64,000 bases of DNA from Pempheris klunzingeri (Eukaryota > Chordata > Actinopteri > Acropomatiformes > Pempheridae). The stretch covers positions 8,369,374-8,433,373 of the forward strand of contig NC_092014.1 of NCBI RefSeq assembly GCF_042242105.1, given 5' to 3'. A program made the position numbers and the translations under genes. Below the pieces are notes generated by a model that was not told the origin of the DNA, searched no databases, and saw nothing but the letters and a program-made list of their open reading frames with translations. Shown here piece by piece: positions 25,201 to 35,892 of the stretch (position 1 is the stretch's first letter; every line of letters begins with the position of its first letter).

Positions 25201-28200
25201 GACACCTGCTCCATGCCCAAATTGAGGAACTCTTCACTCCCAACCACCTCAGTGAAATGTTGCTCTGTTATGGAAAAAAACTATTTTGTGACTGCAGATG
25301 TTCCACAATTGTGCTTCTCAACATTTTTCATTAATTACACCTGTTCTCATTCTGTCTCTTCCACTGTCCCACATGCTCCAGGACACATGCAACCAATTTT
25401 AGTAGAGCAATAAGAGCTGCTCACACACATACACACTGCAAAAAGTTTTACACACACACACACACGCACACAAACCTGCATAGCTGTTAGCCTGTGTGAG
25501 CAGCTGAGAGCAGGCGTGTAGGTCAGCGAAGGCTCGTATTCCCAGACAGTTGGATGGATGAAGCTGAGAGCTCAGGAACTCACAACAAGCCTTTTTTACC
25601 TCGTTCAACTGCAGCAGGCCTGCTGCGGGCAGCAAAGCCTGAAAACACACAGACAGAACGTCCTGCATGAAGTGATCGTTCTGGTACTTTATAATGCAGC
25701 CAATTTAAATCGAAGCGGTGACAAGTTTGTGTGCAGAGACACCACCTTTATGTTGGTTGATCACAGGTTTAATCGCCCAAAATTACCTGCTTGTCACTGC
25801 TACAATTTCCTTTAGTGGGAAACTAAACTGCTCCAGTGGAGACACTGGAGTATGTGTGTGACTTACAGTAAAAGGTCTGTGTTTCCAAGCTAAACTGCAA
25901 ATAACAGCGGTAAGAATAAAATTCATTTTAGTTTAGTTTTTATCTTCTACACTTTCGAAAAAGAGTGAATTTCCCTCCAGTCAAAGCAGGAGTTTGAAAA
26001 TTTGTCTAAAAAGGTGCTTCACGCATGATCACCATTTATCAAGTGACATAAATATTGTGAAGAATAAAAATGATCCCCTAATCTCTGCGGTAATCTGATG
26101 TCTGCAGCAGGGATCAATCTGAAATTGCAAACCAACAGGTTTGATTATCAGTTATGGAAAAAGGCAGTTTCATGTATTAGGGCGGTCAGACAGGCAGGGC
26201 AAGTCAGGAGTTTGTGATTACTTCTATTGTTGGGTCTCGGGGTTAAATCACCTCTGAAGATTCAGAGGAGAAGCTCCATGTCAACTGTGGTTTAAGAGCA
26301 ATCAGACCAGCTGCTATATCGCCTGGTTCAAATCCACCAGACTCCATTGACAAAAACAGTATTTTTACATGGCAGTTGCTGGTCTATGGCTGTCTTGATC
26401 CACTGGTTTGTTTCTGTTATTTTGTGACTTTGGTGTTTTAAAGGGTTAGTTAGGATCCAACACAATATTTATGCAACACAATATAACACAAATAAACTAA
26501 ACAATCGAGGCAGCAGTAGACCAGCCTCTCCAGTGCTCTGCAAGGTAAAATTACTGTTTTTGCCAACAGGGTCTGGTGGGTTTCAATAATGCAAAAAGGA
26601 GCTTACAGGTCTATCTCTGTATGGATTCTTTCTGTAATGTTGTCAGAAACTTCCAATAACAATCTAAACCAGTCACTGGCAAAAACAAGCACTTTTAGCG
26701 GATGTGCTTTGATTGAGTGCAATTGCCATGACAGATTACACTGCAGCCATTGTAGCCTGTTTGCTGCCCGTTCCCATCTGCCGGCTGAGTCGATCTACTG
26801 GATCAATTCCAAAAGTTTTTGTGCCAACCAGTCATTTCAAACTCAAAATCTATAAAAATAGGGCTCAGGTTTAAAAATACTGATGTTATCCAATTTAATC
26901 CCTTAACCTCATAACTGAAAATAACATGGTGTTTTTTTGTGTGTGGGTGTAAACTGTCATTGATATGAAATTGTGTGTATATAGCCAGATAAACACCAGT
27001 GAAACCAACTAATTGGCAAACAAATACTGTCTACAGAAGTCAGTTAGCTCTTGGAAATGCTGGAGTGATAAAGAAAACAGATCTGGTTTTGTTTCCACTG
27101 ACACTGTGAGTCTGGTTAATGGGATAGAAGGTGTTCAGATAACGTATTTATGTGAGCAGAAACACGTGTGAGTTTACCTGCACGTTATCCTCTGTGACCT
27201 GTATCTCTGCTGTGTAGATGTAGTCCACCAGCAGGCCCAGAGTCCAGCCGTCCATCTCCTTTATCCTCACTCGTTTCGCCCTGCTCTCTGCCATCTCGCC
27301 TGTTGGAAGCAAATCAGCGTTAAAGGAAAGACACTGAAACAAAGAGTGCAAAGTTCCTGTCGGATATCCAGCAGCGTGGACGGAGGAGAGTCCTCACCTG
27401 TGAACATAGCGTGGAAGTAGGGGCTCCCAGCAGCCAGAACCACCCTGTGAGCAGCGATCTCTACATCCTCCGCCACTATGGTCACATCACACAGCAAGCT
27501 CTGGCTGTATGGGCGAGAGAGAGGCGTGACGTTTAAGTCTTTTAAGTTTAAGTCAGTTTAAGAACAGAGGGGAAGAGTAGTTGCATCACCTGCGTAGCTC
27601 GTTCATGACTTTGAACGCTTTCCTCATGTGCCGAGGGTTGAGAGTGACAGGACCTTGCCTCTCGACTCCATCCTCCTTATCCAGAGCGTGTGGACAAAGT
27701 CTAGTGCACCTGAGAGGGACAGCACGGATACAAACACATGACACAAACACACAAAGATCCATTAGTGCAAATTAATGGAGGATATCTGAGTAACATCACC
27801 TGTCAGGATCATTATGCTGCCTGTTAATGAGAGCAGATAGAGGACTGTTGCTTTATTTTACATACAGAAGGTTGGCAAGTGATAACACAATGAGTGATCC
27901 TGATATATATATAAAATCCTAATACATATGATTATAGCCGTTATTTCCTCAGTGTTTTATCTTTCATATACAGTGGCCACTTAAAACTAGCAAAGATGAG
28001 AGGCAGTGTTCGAACCGTCATTGATCTCTAAAGTTTGTTTGTACTCAGTTTAAACCAAAGATAAGTCTGATTCACCACCAGGGAGAGCTGGTTTAATTGG
28101 CCTACACTGTTACTACTGGTGCCTTCAGTTTAACAGAACTCGATTCAGAAGATGAAACTAGGTGGTTAAAGGGTTGCTTCACCCAATTCCCCCAAAAATC

Positions 28201-30171
28201 ACGCAGATACTTTTCGTTTTATTTGTTTTTAGTTTTAAGATGGGATTTCTGCCTCCACGGCACCTGCCAGCCAATCAGAACGAGCATTTTCCATGACCAC
28301 GCCATGCAGTAAAGTAAACACTCCCTGTATAATAGCTTTAACACTGATTCAGGTTGGATGTCAATTAGCAGCATATGTAGGTCAGTCTGCAGGTGCACTA
28401 GTCAAACACTGAGTTATATTTTAGGTTTTTTTTATGTTCTTTAAGAGAAGCTTACGCAAGCATCTTTATGATAAACACCAAACACAGACACACTACATGA
28501 AGGAAAAGAAACAGAGGTCACACATTCCTTCTAACCAACATTGGTGCGGCTGACTAGTACACATCAAATGTTGCCTATAATGAGTCTGCGCTGTAGTAAC
28601 TGTGTTTGGTAAACTCTAGAAGTTTCTGGCCTTTATTATCTGAGGTTTTGAGACGTTTGCTTTGCTTCCACCACAGTACAAGACTTTCTACAATAGACGG
28701 AGTCCTCATGACAATGGTGTGCACACATGTTAGTGATAGTTGAGCCGTTATTGTAGAGAGAGACGTTGCTGTTAAATATATCTTAATACTTCATTTTTCA
28801 ATGAAGTGAGCGTCACAAATGTGATCCATTCAACTCCACTGTATTGATACAGTTCAACAGCTGACACCAGTCCTCCAAAAGCTGAATCTGCACCCAGCTT
28901 AAACAGTTTAAATGCAACTGAACACTATAACTTTAATGGGGATTTATTTTAAATAAGACACCCAATCCAACCAGTGTTACTAGGTTGGAATAAAACAACC
29001 CTCCTCAGTGTCTGTATGTATCAGTAAGTTTGAGGTAACTGGATTAAGACACCACATTATTTTGGAATATGCACCACATTCATCCATTCATTAAATATCA
29101 GTAGTTAAGGTCTTCAGATGAGTTTTTGACCCTTTACAAACAGGATCATAGCAGTGGTGAATAACACAGGGCTGGCCATGATTGACTTTGTACTTCAGCT
29201 CCATCACAAATACACAATAAATCAGCCGCCGGTTTTTGGGGGACACAGAGGCCTGAAAAGCTGCCACTAAATCTAAATTTGTATTTGTAGATGCTGCACA
29301 TCTTCACTGCTCTTCAAACTACAAATAAACAAACATCATTAACTAATATTCAGCTGCACTGAATGGAGGAAGTCTTTTACCTTTATTAATACAAAAGTGT
29401 ACAAATACTCCATTACAAGCTATTTTCTTGTGGATCAACTGTATAAAATGTCTGTAACCAGCAACCATACTTGAGTTCTAATAAATAAAAGTACTTCTAT
29501 GACTGACATGCTATGATTTATAGCATTATTTAATTATTAATACTGATGCATCAAGGAGCATTTACTGCTACAGATGGAGCTGATTTAACAGCTTCACATA
29601 CGGTTAGTTCAGTGTAGTGGTTCCCAACCTGGGGGGTGGGGCCCTTCAAATCTGAGGGGTCCTGAGATGGTTAATGGGAGAACAAAGAACAAACAAAGAA
29701 AATACACAGATTTGTGTTCAGTTTTTTTGGAATATTTTGTGAAACAAAAGATAATTTTAGGGGTCAGAGGGCAAAAGCTTGGAAGCCACTGATGGAATTG
29801 TATTTTATGAGCTTATCATATATTTTGTAAGAAACACATGGCTGTCAAATAAAAAAGTTAAGTACGAGTACCTCATAATTGTAAATATACTTGGTTACTT
29901 TCCACTGCTGATCAGCACAAACTGAGGCCTCCCTCTTATAATAAAACATCCAACACTTACATTATAATAAAAAGCGTCTTGTGGCAAAATCACGTGGCCC
30001 TTATTTTCTGTCACAAACACACCCACACACACACATATGGCCATGTAGCAGATAACACAGCACATACCTTAGCATGCATAAACAAAACACTGACACACAC
30101 ACACACATATATATATGTATGGCCATGTAGCAGATAACATATATACCATAGCTTGCATAGACAAAATACAC

Positions 30172-30212
<41 letters not shown>

Positions 30213-30501
30213 GCAGATAACACATGTACCATAGCATGCATAGACAAAACACACCAACACACACACACACACACACACACACCCATGTAGCAGATAACAC
30301 ATATACCATACCATGCATAGACAAAGCGCGCACACACACACACACACACACACTCTTCCAGCCTGCTGCGGACAGGCTCGGTGTCAGTCCCCGGGTATCA
30401 GTGGCTGGTCTCCCGGTCAGAGAGCAGCCACACCGGCTGGCCGCTGTCTCTGTCAATGCGGCACCATCAGTCAGGCAGCCACTGGGAAACGTCAACACAC
30501 A

Positions 30502-30533
<32 letters not shown>

Positions 30534-30587
30534 GACACACACACACACACAGCCAGCTCTCTGCACTCACAGCGGATGACTGTCCAT
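19246..30587 (-). CDS. klhl2: Kelch-like protein 2 (BTB-BACK-kelch, Cullin-3 adaptor)
   Basis: Actin-binding substrate adaptor of Cullin-3 ubiquitin ligases. Fifteen coding exons: 30571-30587, 27590-27709, 27398-27504, 27178-27299, 25476-25638, 25155-25264, 24939-25055, 22346-22495, 22125-22242, 20942-21139, 20670-20771, 20010-20138, 19677-19817, 19440-19583, 19246-19274. Total 1767 nt, 588 residues, every phase consistent. BTB about residues 40-150 ([20 protein letters not shown]), BACK about 153-255, six kelch repeats about 303-588 with repeated YAVGG and conserved Trp. The protein ends GVTVIDKPL. Exon 1 is only 17 nt (MDSHPL start); it is supported by phase and donor but is the weakest exon. 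The intron after exon 20010-20138 uses a GC donor. Closest paralogue is KLHL3; the msmo1-cpe neighbourhood and sequence favour KLHL2. Confidence 0.95.
22496..24938 (-). other. klhl2: klhl2 intron between coding exons 7 and 8
   Basis: A 2.4-kb intron, AT-rich, with a poly-T tract at about 23172-23187 and a CTT run at about 24388-24410. It includes the perfect hairpin at 22747-22780. No embedded gene or recognisable transposon protein was seen. Confidence 0.7.
22747..22780. repeat. Perfect 13-bp inverted repeat with 8-nt loop
   Basis: GTCTGTGATGGAG is followed by an 8-nt pyrimidine-rich loop and its exact reverse complement CTCCATCACAGAC. It lies inside a klhl2 intron (22496-24938), 250 nt from the exon ending at 22495. 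It may be a remnant of a small repeat; no function is assigned. Confidence 0.9.
29365..29920 (+). repeat. Dispersed teleost repeat family 1, copy C, interrupted
   Basis: Starts with GGAAGTCTTTTACCTTTATT, includes ATACTGATGCATCAAGGAGC (a 'gatgcatta'-type block shared with copy D) and ends TACTTGGTTACTTTCCACTG, the same end as copy A at 7950. The central part is split by the hAT-like insertion at 29615-29791. Confidence 0.7.
29615..29791. mobile_element. hAT-like non-autonomous element, nested in family 1 copy C
   Basis: Begins TAGTGGTTCCCAACCTGGGG and ends GCTTGGAAGCCACTG, whose reverse complement (CAGTGGCTTCCAAGC) matches the start: imperfect terminal inverted repeats. A related element with the same kind of ends lies at 61308-61543. 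It is about 177 bp and has no coding capacity. The hAT class is inferred from the CAGTGGTTCCCAACC-type end known in vertebrates. Confidence 0.65.
30012..30355. repeat. Minisatellite of CA arrays alternating with a conserved 45-50 bp unit
   Basis: Four copies of a unit beginning with a form of CATGTAGCAGATAACACAT and continuing ACCATAGCATGCATAGACAA start near 30041, 30123, 30208 and 30283. Each is separated by a CA run of variable length, so spacing is about 75-88 bp. Frames such as CVCVCVCV are artefacts. It is 215 bp from klhl2 exon 1. Confidence 0.92.
30513..30551. repeat. (CT)n(CA)n microsatellite
   Basis: A CT run merges into CA arrays about 20 bp downstream (in klhl2 sense) of the 17-nt first coding exon, continuing the CA-rich block of intron 1. 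Confidence 0.85.
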
Positions 30588-32598
30588 GATTCCGGTGTTT
30601 TTCAGAGGCTGAAAACTTGGCCCAGCAGCATGCACCATTCCATAACCACAATGTCGTCTTTAAAGGGTCCAAATTCAGGCGTGAATCATCCGTCCAGAGG
30701 CGGGGAGACATTAAACCAGGCTCCTTCATAAAAATACACAGCCGACTGCGGTGACACTCCGTACAAACACGTTGCGGTCCAACCCGGCTGTTGTACCCTG
30801 CGGACCGCCTCTCCTGTCGGACCCCCACCCCAAAAAACACACACACAACGTGCAGGAGAGGAAGCACCCGCAGCGTCCAGACGAGGGTTTATTTTGATCT
30901 TCTCTCTCCCCCTCGTCCCTCCTGGGTGTATCTGGGTGCGAGAGGCGGACCGACAAGGCTACCTGTTATTTTCCAATCGCTGATTAAAACGCACAAACAA
31001 GGACATGTCGGCAAAGACGGTCCTCTGAGCGGCCAAGGCGTCCCACAAGAAGGCACTGTCTCCCTCTAGCTGTGGAAGACTGACCGGGGACAGCACCATG
31101 ATGACCAAAAACACCCCCAGGACACCGATCAGATCACATTAACAATAATAATGTCACTATATTCTGATTATAAGTAACTATTATCATTTTATTCTATACA
31201 ATCTGCAATGAAACTGTACTTATTGACAATTTATTTACTTATTTGTGGCAATATTTCACTCCCATGTCATGTTATCTATATACATCATGTGCAAATATGT
31301 ATGTATAATGTATCTTATAACATGACAGCAATCAATAATGCAAAATAATGAAATAAAACATGAGAACACAGCCAGAATCTCCTGATCTAATATTAATTAA
31401 ATAAACACTGTACAATGACGGTGCCCAATAACATGCTGTACATTTTTAGTGCTTGTCAGTGGACGTAAGGTGCAAGGTCGTCCTTGGGTGTATAAAAATA
31501 ACTGTTCTATCAAATATAAACTCACACTCACAGGAAGAAGTCTTGACATGTGAAGAGCAGAATAATTTCACTTACTATTATTATTATTGTGATAAGGCTC
31601 ATAATCCCGATTTGGTGTCTCATGAATTTTGTAAATTTGATTTTATAATCCCACATTGACTTTGATTTTTTTGTAACGCAGCTTTTTACAGTAAATAATT
31701 GTGAAAGTATTAATAAAATAATTGATGAAATTTGACTTAGAAATATCTATTTTGTGTATTAGGTATCTTTAATTTATTTTTTCCATCCCTGAGATAAGAT
31801 TCAATGTTAACAAGCATAACAAGGGTTTTCATAACGAGAGCTTATTCAGTTAAACAGACATTATCTCAATCACAGAATGTACGTAAAGAGTTAAAGGAGA
31901 GTCCATTTGAAGTCCAGCAGTAAATCCTTGATTCCCTGTTTTCTAAAGCCAGAAGCACAGACCCCTGCTTAGTAAAAAGCTTTGTCCCATCTGTGGAGAT
32001 CTGTGTCTGCCTGCGCCGTCAGTGGACGGGCGTCGGATAGCTGTGAAGCTGAGGAGAACAAGTCTGTTGTGGTGTGAAGACACTGAATATATTAGAGACA
32101 GCAGGCTCAGTCATGGCTCATCTGAAGTCACTCTGTCATGGTTTCATACAAAAAGTGATATAGAAAGAAGCTCTCAGCAGGTTGGTTTTTTGAACTGTGA
32201 TGACGAGATTTCACTGTGACATTTAATGTAAATATGTGGTTGTTTTAAGGTTTGCGTCATAGTTTTAACAGTTCTGTAAATGATGCTATTCCAGCTTCTC
32301 ACTCACACATGGGACAAACTTCAGGAGCACACCAGTCATTTTGAATTGCATTTCCATGAAATTTGAGGGCAAATGAAAACAGAACAATCAAAATTGAAGC
32401 AGCAGAAGCCGGGATCTTGATTTTTAGTCCCAAGTATGGATGTTTCCACAAAAGGACATTATACAACTGGCTGAGTGTTACTCTCCACTGCTTAATTCAT
32501 CCTTTGAAATCCTACACACAGAGCCTGACCCCGTTTGAAATGTGTGCACACTGTACAACATAAAACATGTCCAGACTCTAAATACTCACAAATTGAAT
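30588..32598. other. klhl2 5' UTR/promoter and klhl2-med28 spacer
   Basis: The first 0.5 kb (to about 31.1 kb) is GC-rich with CpGs and should hold the klhl2 5' UTR and promoter. The remaining 1.5 kb is AT-rich with no recognisable gene. This spacer joins a block of human 4q32 genes to a block of human 4p15 genes. Confidence 0.55.
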
Positions 32599-32604
32599 TT
32601 TATT
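32599..32604 (-). terminator. med28: med28 poly(A) signal
   Basis: AATAAA on the minus strand, 380 bp past the med28 stop codon, followed by AT-rich sequence. It is the nearest canonical hexamer downstream of the gene. Confidence 0.6.
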
Positions 32605-32983
32605 TTTACAGTAAAAAAGTCGGCAACAAAAATATTTACATTAATCAAAATACTGAAAAAAAAAACCATTGAACTAAAACAATCTGTGTCATGTTTTCCC
32701 CGCCAATAATGACGGTTAACTGTTCTTCAGTTTTCTCACAGGTTGACACTTGACATGACAGCGTGCCTCACATGATGTACGTGGTGTTTTTACACATCTT
32801 TAGTGTTTCTGTACGGTCACATCACGCCTCTGTCCTGCAGATACTCGCTCCATCTCTCATTCACTTCAATGAGAACCTGAATGATTGATGGATGCACTTT
32901 GTTACACACATAACATCACATTCTGAATGTGGGGCAACTTCATGTGACTCATGAAGACTAATGTGACGGTACCTTTTGGTGTG

Positions 32984-35206
32984 TTAATTTGGTTTTAAAG
33001 GGGCGGGGGGCAGGCTCGCAGACGCCTGCTCCAGAAAGGCCAGCGGTCCGGGAGGGGGAAGGTCGGAGGGTTTACGGTGCTGAACGCTCACATCCTCCAG
33101 CACCTGTTGCCAGTGGTGCAGTTTGGACAAGTGTTTCTGAACCAGCAGTTCTTTCCTCTGTAGCTCATTACGTAACTCTGACACATCCTGAAGTGGGAGG
33201 AAGAAATGACAGAAGGCACATTAGCAAATGGTGAGAAATAAATAGAAACTGATAAAACACTGACAGCATGTCACAAATTCAGGTCTGGGAAATAAAGGCA
33301 AAGCTAATGAACCCTGGATACGACACAGATAATGATTCTCAAAAGGGGGTTTGGGTTCTCCAAGAGTTCCTCTTCTGCTTACACAGATCTTTGGGGGTCA
33401 TAAGTAGATTTTACAATTCCACAAATAACAGCAAAACAGAGGAGGAAGTCAATGGATGGGAGGTGGAGAGGACCACTTCCAATCTGTCGAGATAAGTGAG
33501 AATAATTTACCTCCTTCACCACCTGCTCTGGTTTCTGCACAGATAACTGAAGCCTTTTCTGCAGGAAGAAGCACTCTGTCTGTCGAGCCACGTCCAGAAA
33601 CTTTTGTATGCACTGGTCAACACCTGCAATCAACAGACACATACGTCGATACACACATTACAGTACGAGATACAATAAAACAACCATAAACAAAAGAATA
33701 AACATTCAAGGCTTTACTCACCAGTTCGAATCTCCTCCTGGTCAGTTCCATTAACGTAGTCTTGGCTTACCAGGGATGCGAAACATGCCTGAAGGATAAA
33801 CACAGACAGAACATCAGTACATTCTTCTGAATGTGTGGGTAAAAATGCTGCTCCTTAGGGTTTGAGCACAGGTAGTTTTGTAGCCCTCTAGTCCCTGTCT
33901 TTATGATTATGATTGACGACCTGCTGGTCCACAAGAAAAGGCAGTGTCACATGACATGTTTCCTCGTAAATGACACCAGCTTACCAGTAGAAGTAATTGG
34001 GAGGAAAAACATACTCCAAGGGGCAGCAAGCAAAGGTTGCAAAAATATATCACTGCTCCCATTTGCCACAGTCTGGACTATAATAAAATGTTTGTGCAAT
34101 AGGGAGAGGCAATTACTCTGAGATATAAACACTTTTTATGGACACAGAACACTATTTTATGTTCCATTTAGCTGCTTTGTTGTGAGGAACCTGAAGTTGT
34201 GCCTGCTATGATACTGCACAGATGCCTGCCATGAAGTTGGAGTCAAACTATTCATATGGTTCCTAAAATGACTAACTAAGCTAATGGGATATAAGAGACT
34301 TGTAGTCCTGGTAGTAGCGTTGTTAGTAAAGAAAACCAAAGATACAGCTGTGTTATTGTGATGTTATGTAGTTGCTGTTGTTTGGAAATAGGAAATAGAG
34401 CTTACACACAACTAAGTTTGTTCAACACCTTCATTCTTACTTGATAATAATAGTGAAAATTCTGATTTAAAACATCAAACTTGATTTCATGTAGCATACT
34501 TATGTTGACTACACTTACACACATTTGTTAATGAAAAATAATTCACTTTTTTTCCACTGCATTTGATGGGACACTGTAGCTCTACACACACTGGACACAT
34601 AGGAGACACCTCTCCATTTTGGATTTTAATGCTTTTAAATTTCATATTAATATTTTCGAACGTCTCTTTATGTTGTCTGTCAGTACTTCTTCTATCTTAC
34701 ACCAATGTCTTTATGGAAAACTTATTAATTAAATCAGCCTCCAGCGGTTCAGCCCGAGGTTCTGGGAGGTGAGCTAACCGCCCTCCTGTTGCCAATACCG
34801 GGGAGAAACTAAGCAAGACGCCGCTGGTCCGGAGTGAATCTCTGTCGAAAATCCGACTTAAATTTAAGCTTCACCGCGGTGCCTTAAAGCATTATCTAAT
34901 TTATTTTATCGTCTTGGTAAAATATGGTTTGCCTTCTGTATCCCTCTAATGTGAGAGTGCAGTATCTTGAATGAATGCTAGCTAGCTAAATTAGCTAATA
35001 ACAGTTAGCACACAAAGCTAGCGGAAGCTAGCATATTAGCCTCCTACCTCGAAGGAAGCCTCCAGTTCATCCACCAGCGTGTTGTTCCCCTGAGGCCTGG
35101 CAGCCGTACCGGGGAAACCCGGCTGGCCCGGTCCAACAGGACCCCCGACGGGATGAGCACCAGACGGCTGCTGACCTGAGAACATCCCACTCATGGACGA
35201 CGCCAT
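32984..35206 (-). CDS. med28: Mediator of RNA polymerase II transcription subunit 28
   Basis: Metazoan Mediator head-module subunit that couples transcription factors to RNA polymerase II; it is also reported at the membrane cytoskeleton. Coding exons: 35048-35206, 33722-33788, 33511-33623 and 32984-33187; 543 nt, 180 residues (human 178). The N-terminus is [16 protein letters not shown], a Gly/Pro-rich stretch to about residue 43, then [20 protein letters not shown], then a helical region (about 75-150) containing [20 protein letters not shown] and [19 protein letters not shown] with heptad-like spacing, predicted coiled coil. The C-terminus LPPAPLKPN matches the human end. It lies tail-to-head with lap3, whose stop is 687 bp upstream of this start. 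A Tc1 relic occupies most of that gap. Confidence 0.97.
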
Positions 35207-35266
35207 CTTGATCTCCTGGCTACCTGGTTCGCACATGCGCAGTGAGAGGGGCGTTCCTGTGGGCTC
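35207..35266 (-). promoter_or_regulatory. med28: med28 5' UTR/promoter remnant between ATG and Tc1 relic
   Basis: Only about 60 bp of unique sequence separate the med28 start codon from the terminal repeat of a Tc1 relic. It contains GCACATGCGCAGTGAG, an NRF1-like GCGCATGC-type site (CATGCGCA at about 35234-35241). The core promoter probably lies here or within the relic. Confidence 0.4.
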
Positions 35267-35600
35267 TATGGCCAAAAGTGTGTGGACATCACTGTTCACA
35301 TTGTGTTAGTCTGGGGTTGTTTTTCATGACCAGTGATTGTATATTAAACATCCCTTGAGATGAATAAAAGAAAACATGTTACAAAAATTATACTTTATTA
35401 TTAAAGTTATATTTTTCCTGACTTTTGCCTCATAAAGTTTCTACAAATCATTAATTTGAACCAATTTAAGGAAGAGAAAGCACTCTTTAGCTGAATTAGT
35501 AAACATGCAGGGATGCAAGCAGTCATTGCTTTGTTTGGTTTGCTGGTTTGGAATGAGGTAATCAATCACATGAGGGTGTCCACATACATACCAAGTAGTG
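35267..35600. mobile_element. Internally deleted Tc1/mariner element
   Basis: The left end TATGGCCAAAAGTGTGTGGAC and right end GGGTGTCCACATACATACC are imperfect inverted repeats of the fish Tc1 type. The fragment AGTCTGGGGTTGTTTTTCATG near the left, and TGGTTTGGAATGAGGTAATC near the right, match parts of Tc1-like elements; the middle of the transposase gene is gone. The related copy in tapt1 intron 1 begins with the same 20 bases apart from single changes. It fills the lap3-med28 gap. Confidence 0.8.
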
Positions 35601-35675
35601 TACATCCATCTTGTGTCAACAAAAGAACCATGGAGATGACAAATATGTCAACAAATGTATGCTAAAATCTTAGAA

Positions 35676-35681
35676 TTTATT
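35676..35681 (-). terminator. lap3: lap3 poly(A) signal
   Basis: AATAAA on the minus strand 212 bp past the lap3 stop, immediately before the right end of the Tc1 relic. A plausible short 3' UTR. Confidence 0.55.
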
Positions 35682-35892
35682 TATATGACATATAAATTAC
35701 ATTAACTAAAGAGCTTCAGGTTTTCTCAGCTGAAAAAACAACCGTGTGGAGAGACACTGAACCCTGTGGCCTGAAAAATGTAACAAAACACTGATGCATT
35801 AGCTGTATGTACACATCAGAGCCATCAGGTAAACTTGGTCACTGAATCTTTCATTCTGTCTAAGTGCGTTCTTTCAGCCTAATGTCTCTCTC

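Larger units (their letters stand above)
27710..30570 (-). other. klhl2: klhl2 intron 1 (2.9 kb)
   Basis: Separates the 17-nt first coding exon from the exon beginning GTGCACTAG. It contains family 1 copy C with a nested hAT-like element (29365-29920) and a CA-rich minisatellite (30012-30355) close to exon 1. Nothing coding was recognised in it. Confidence 0.75.
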
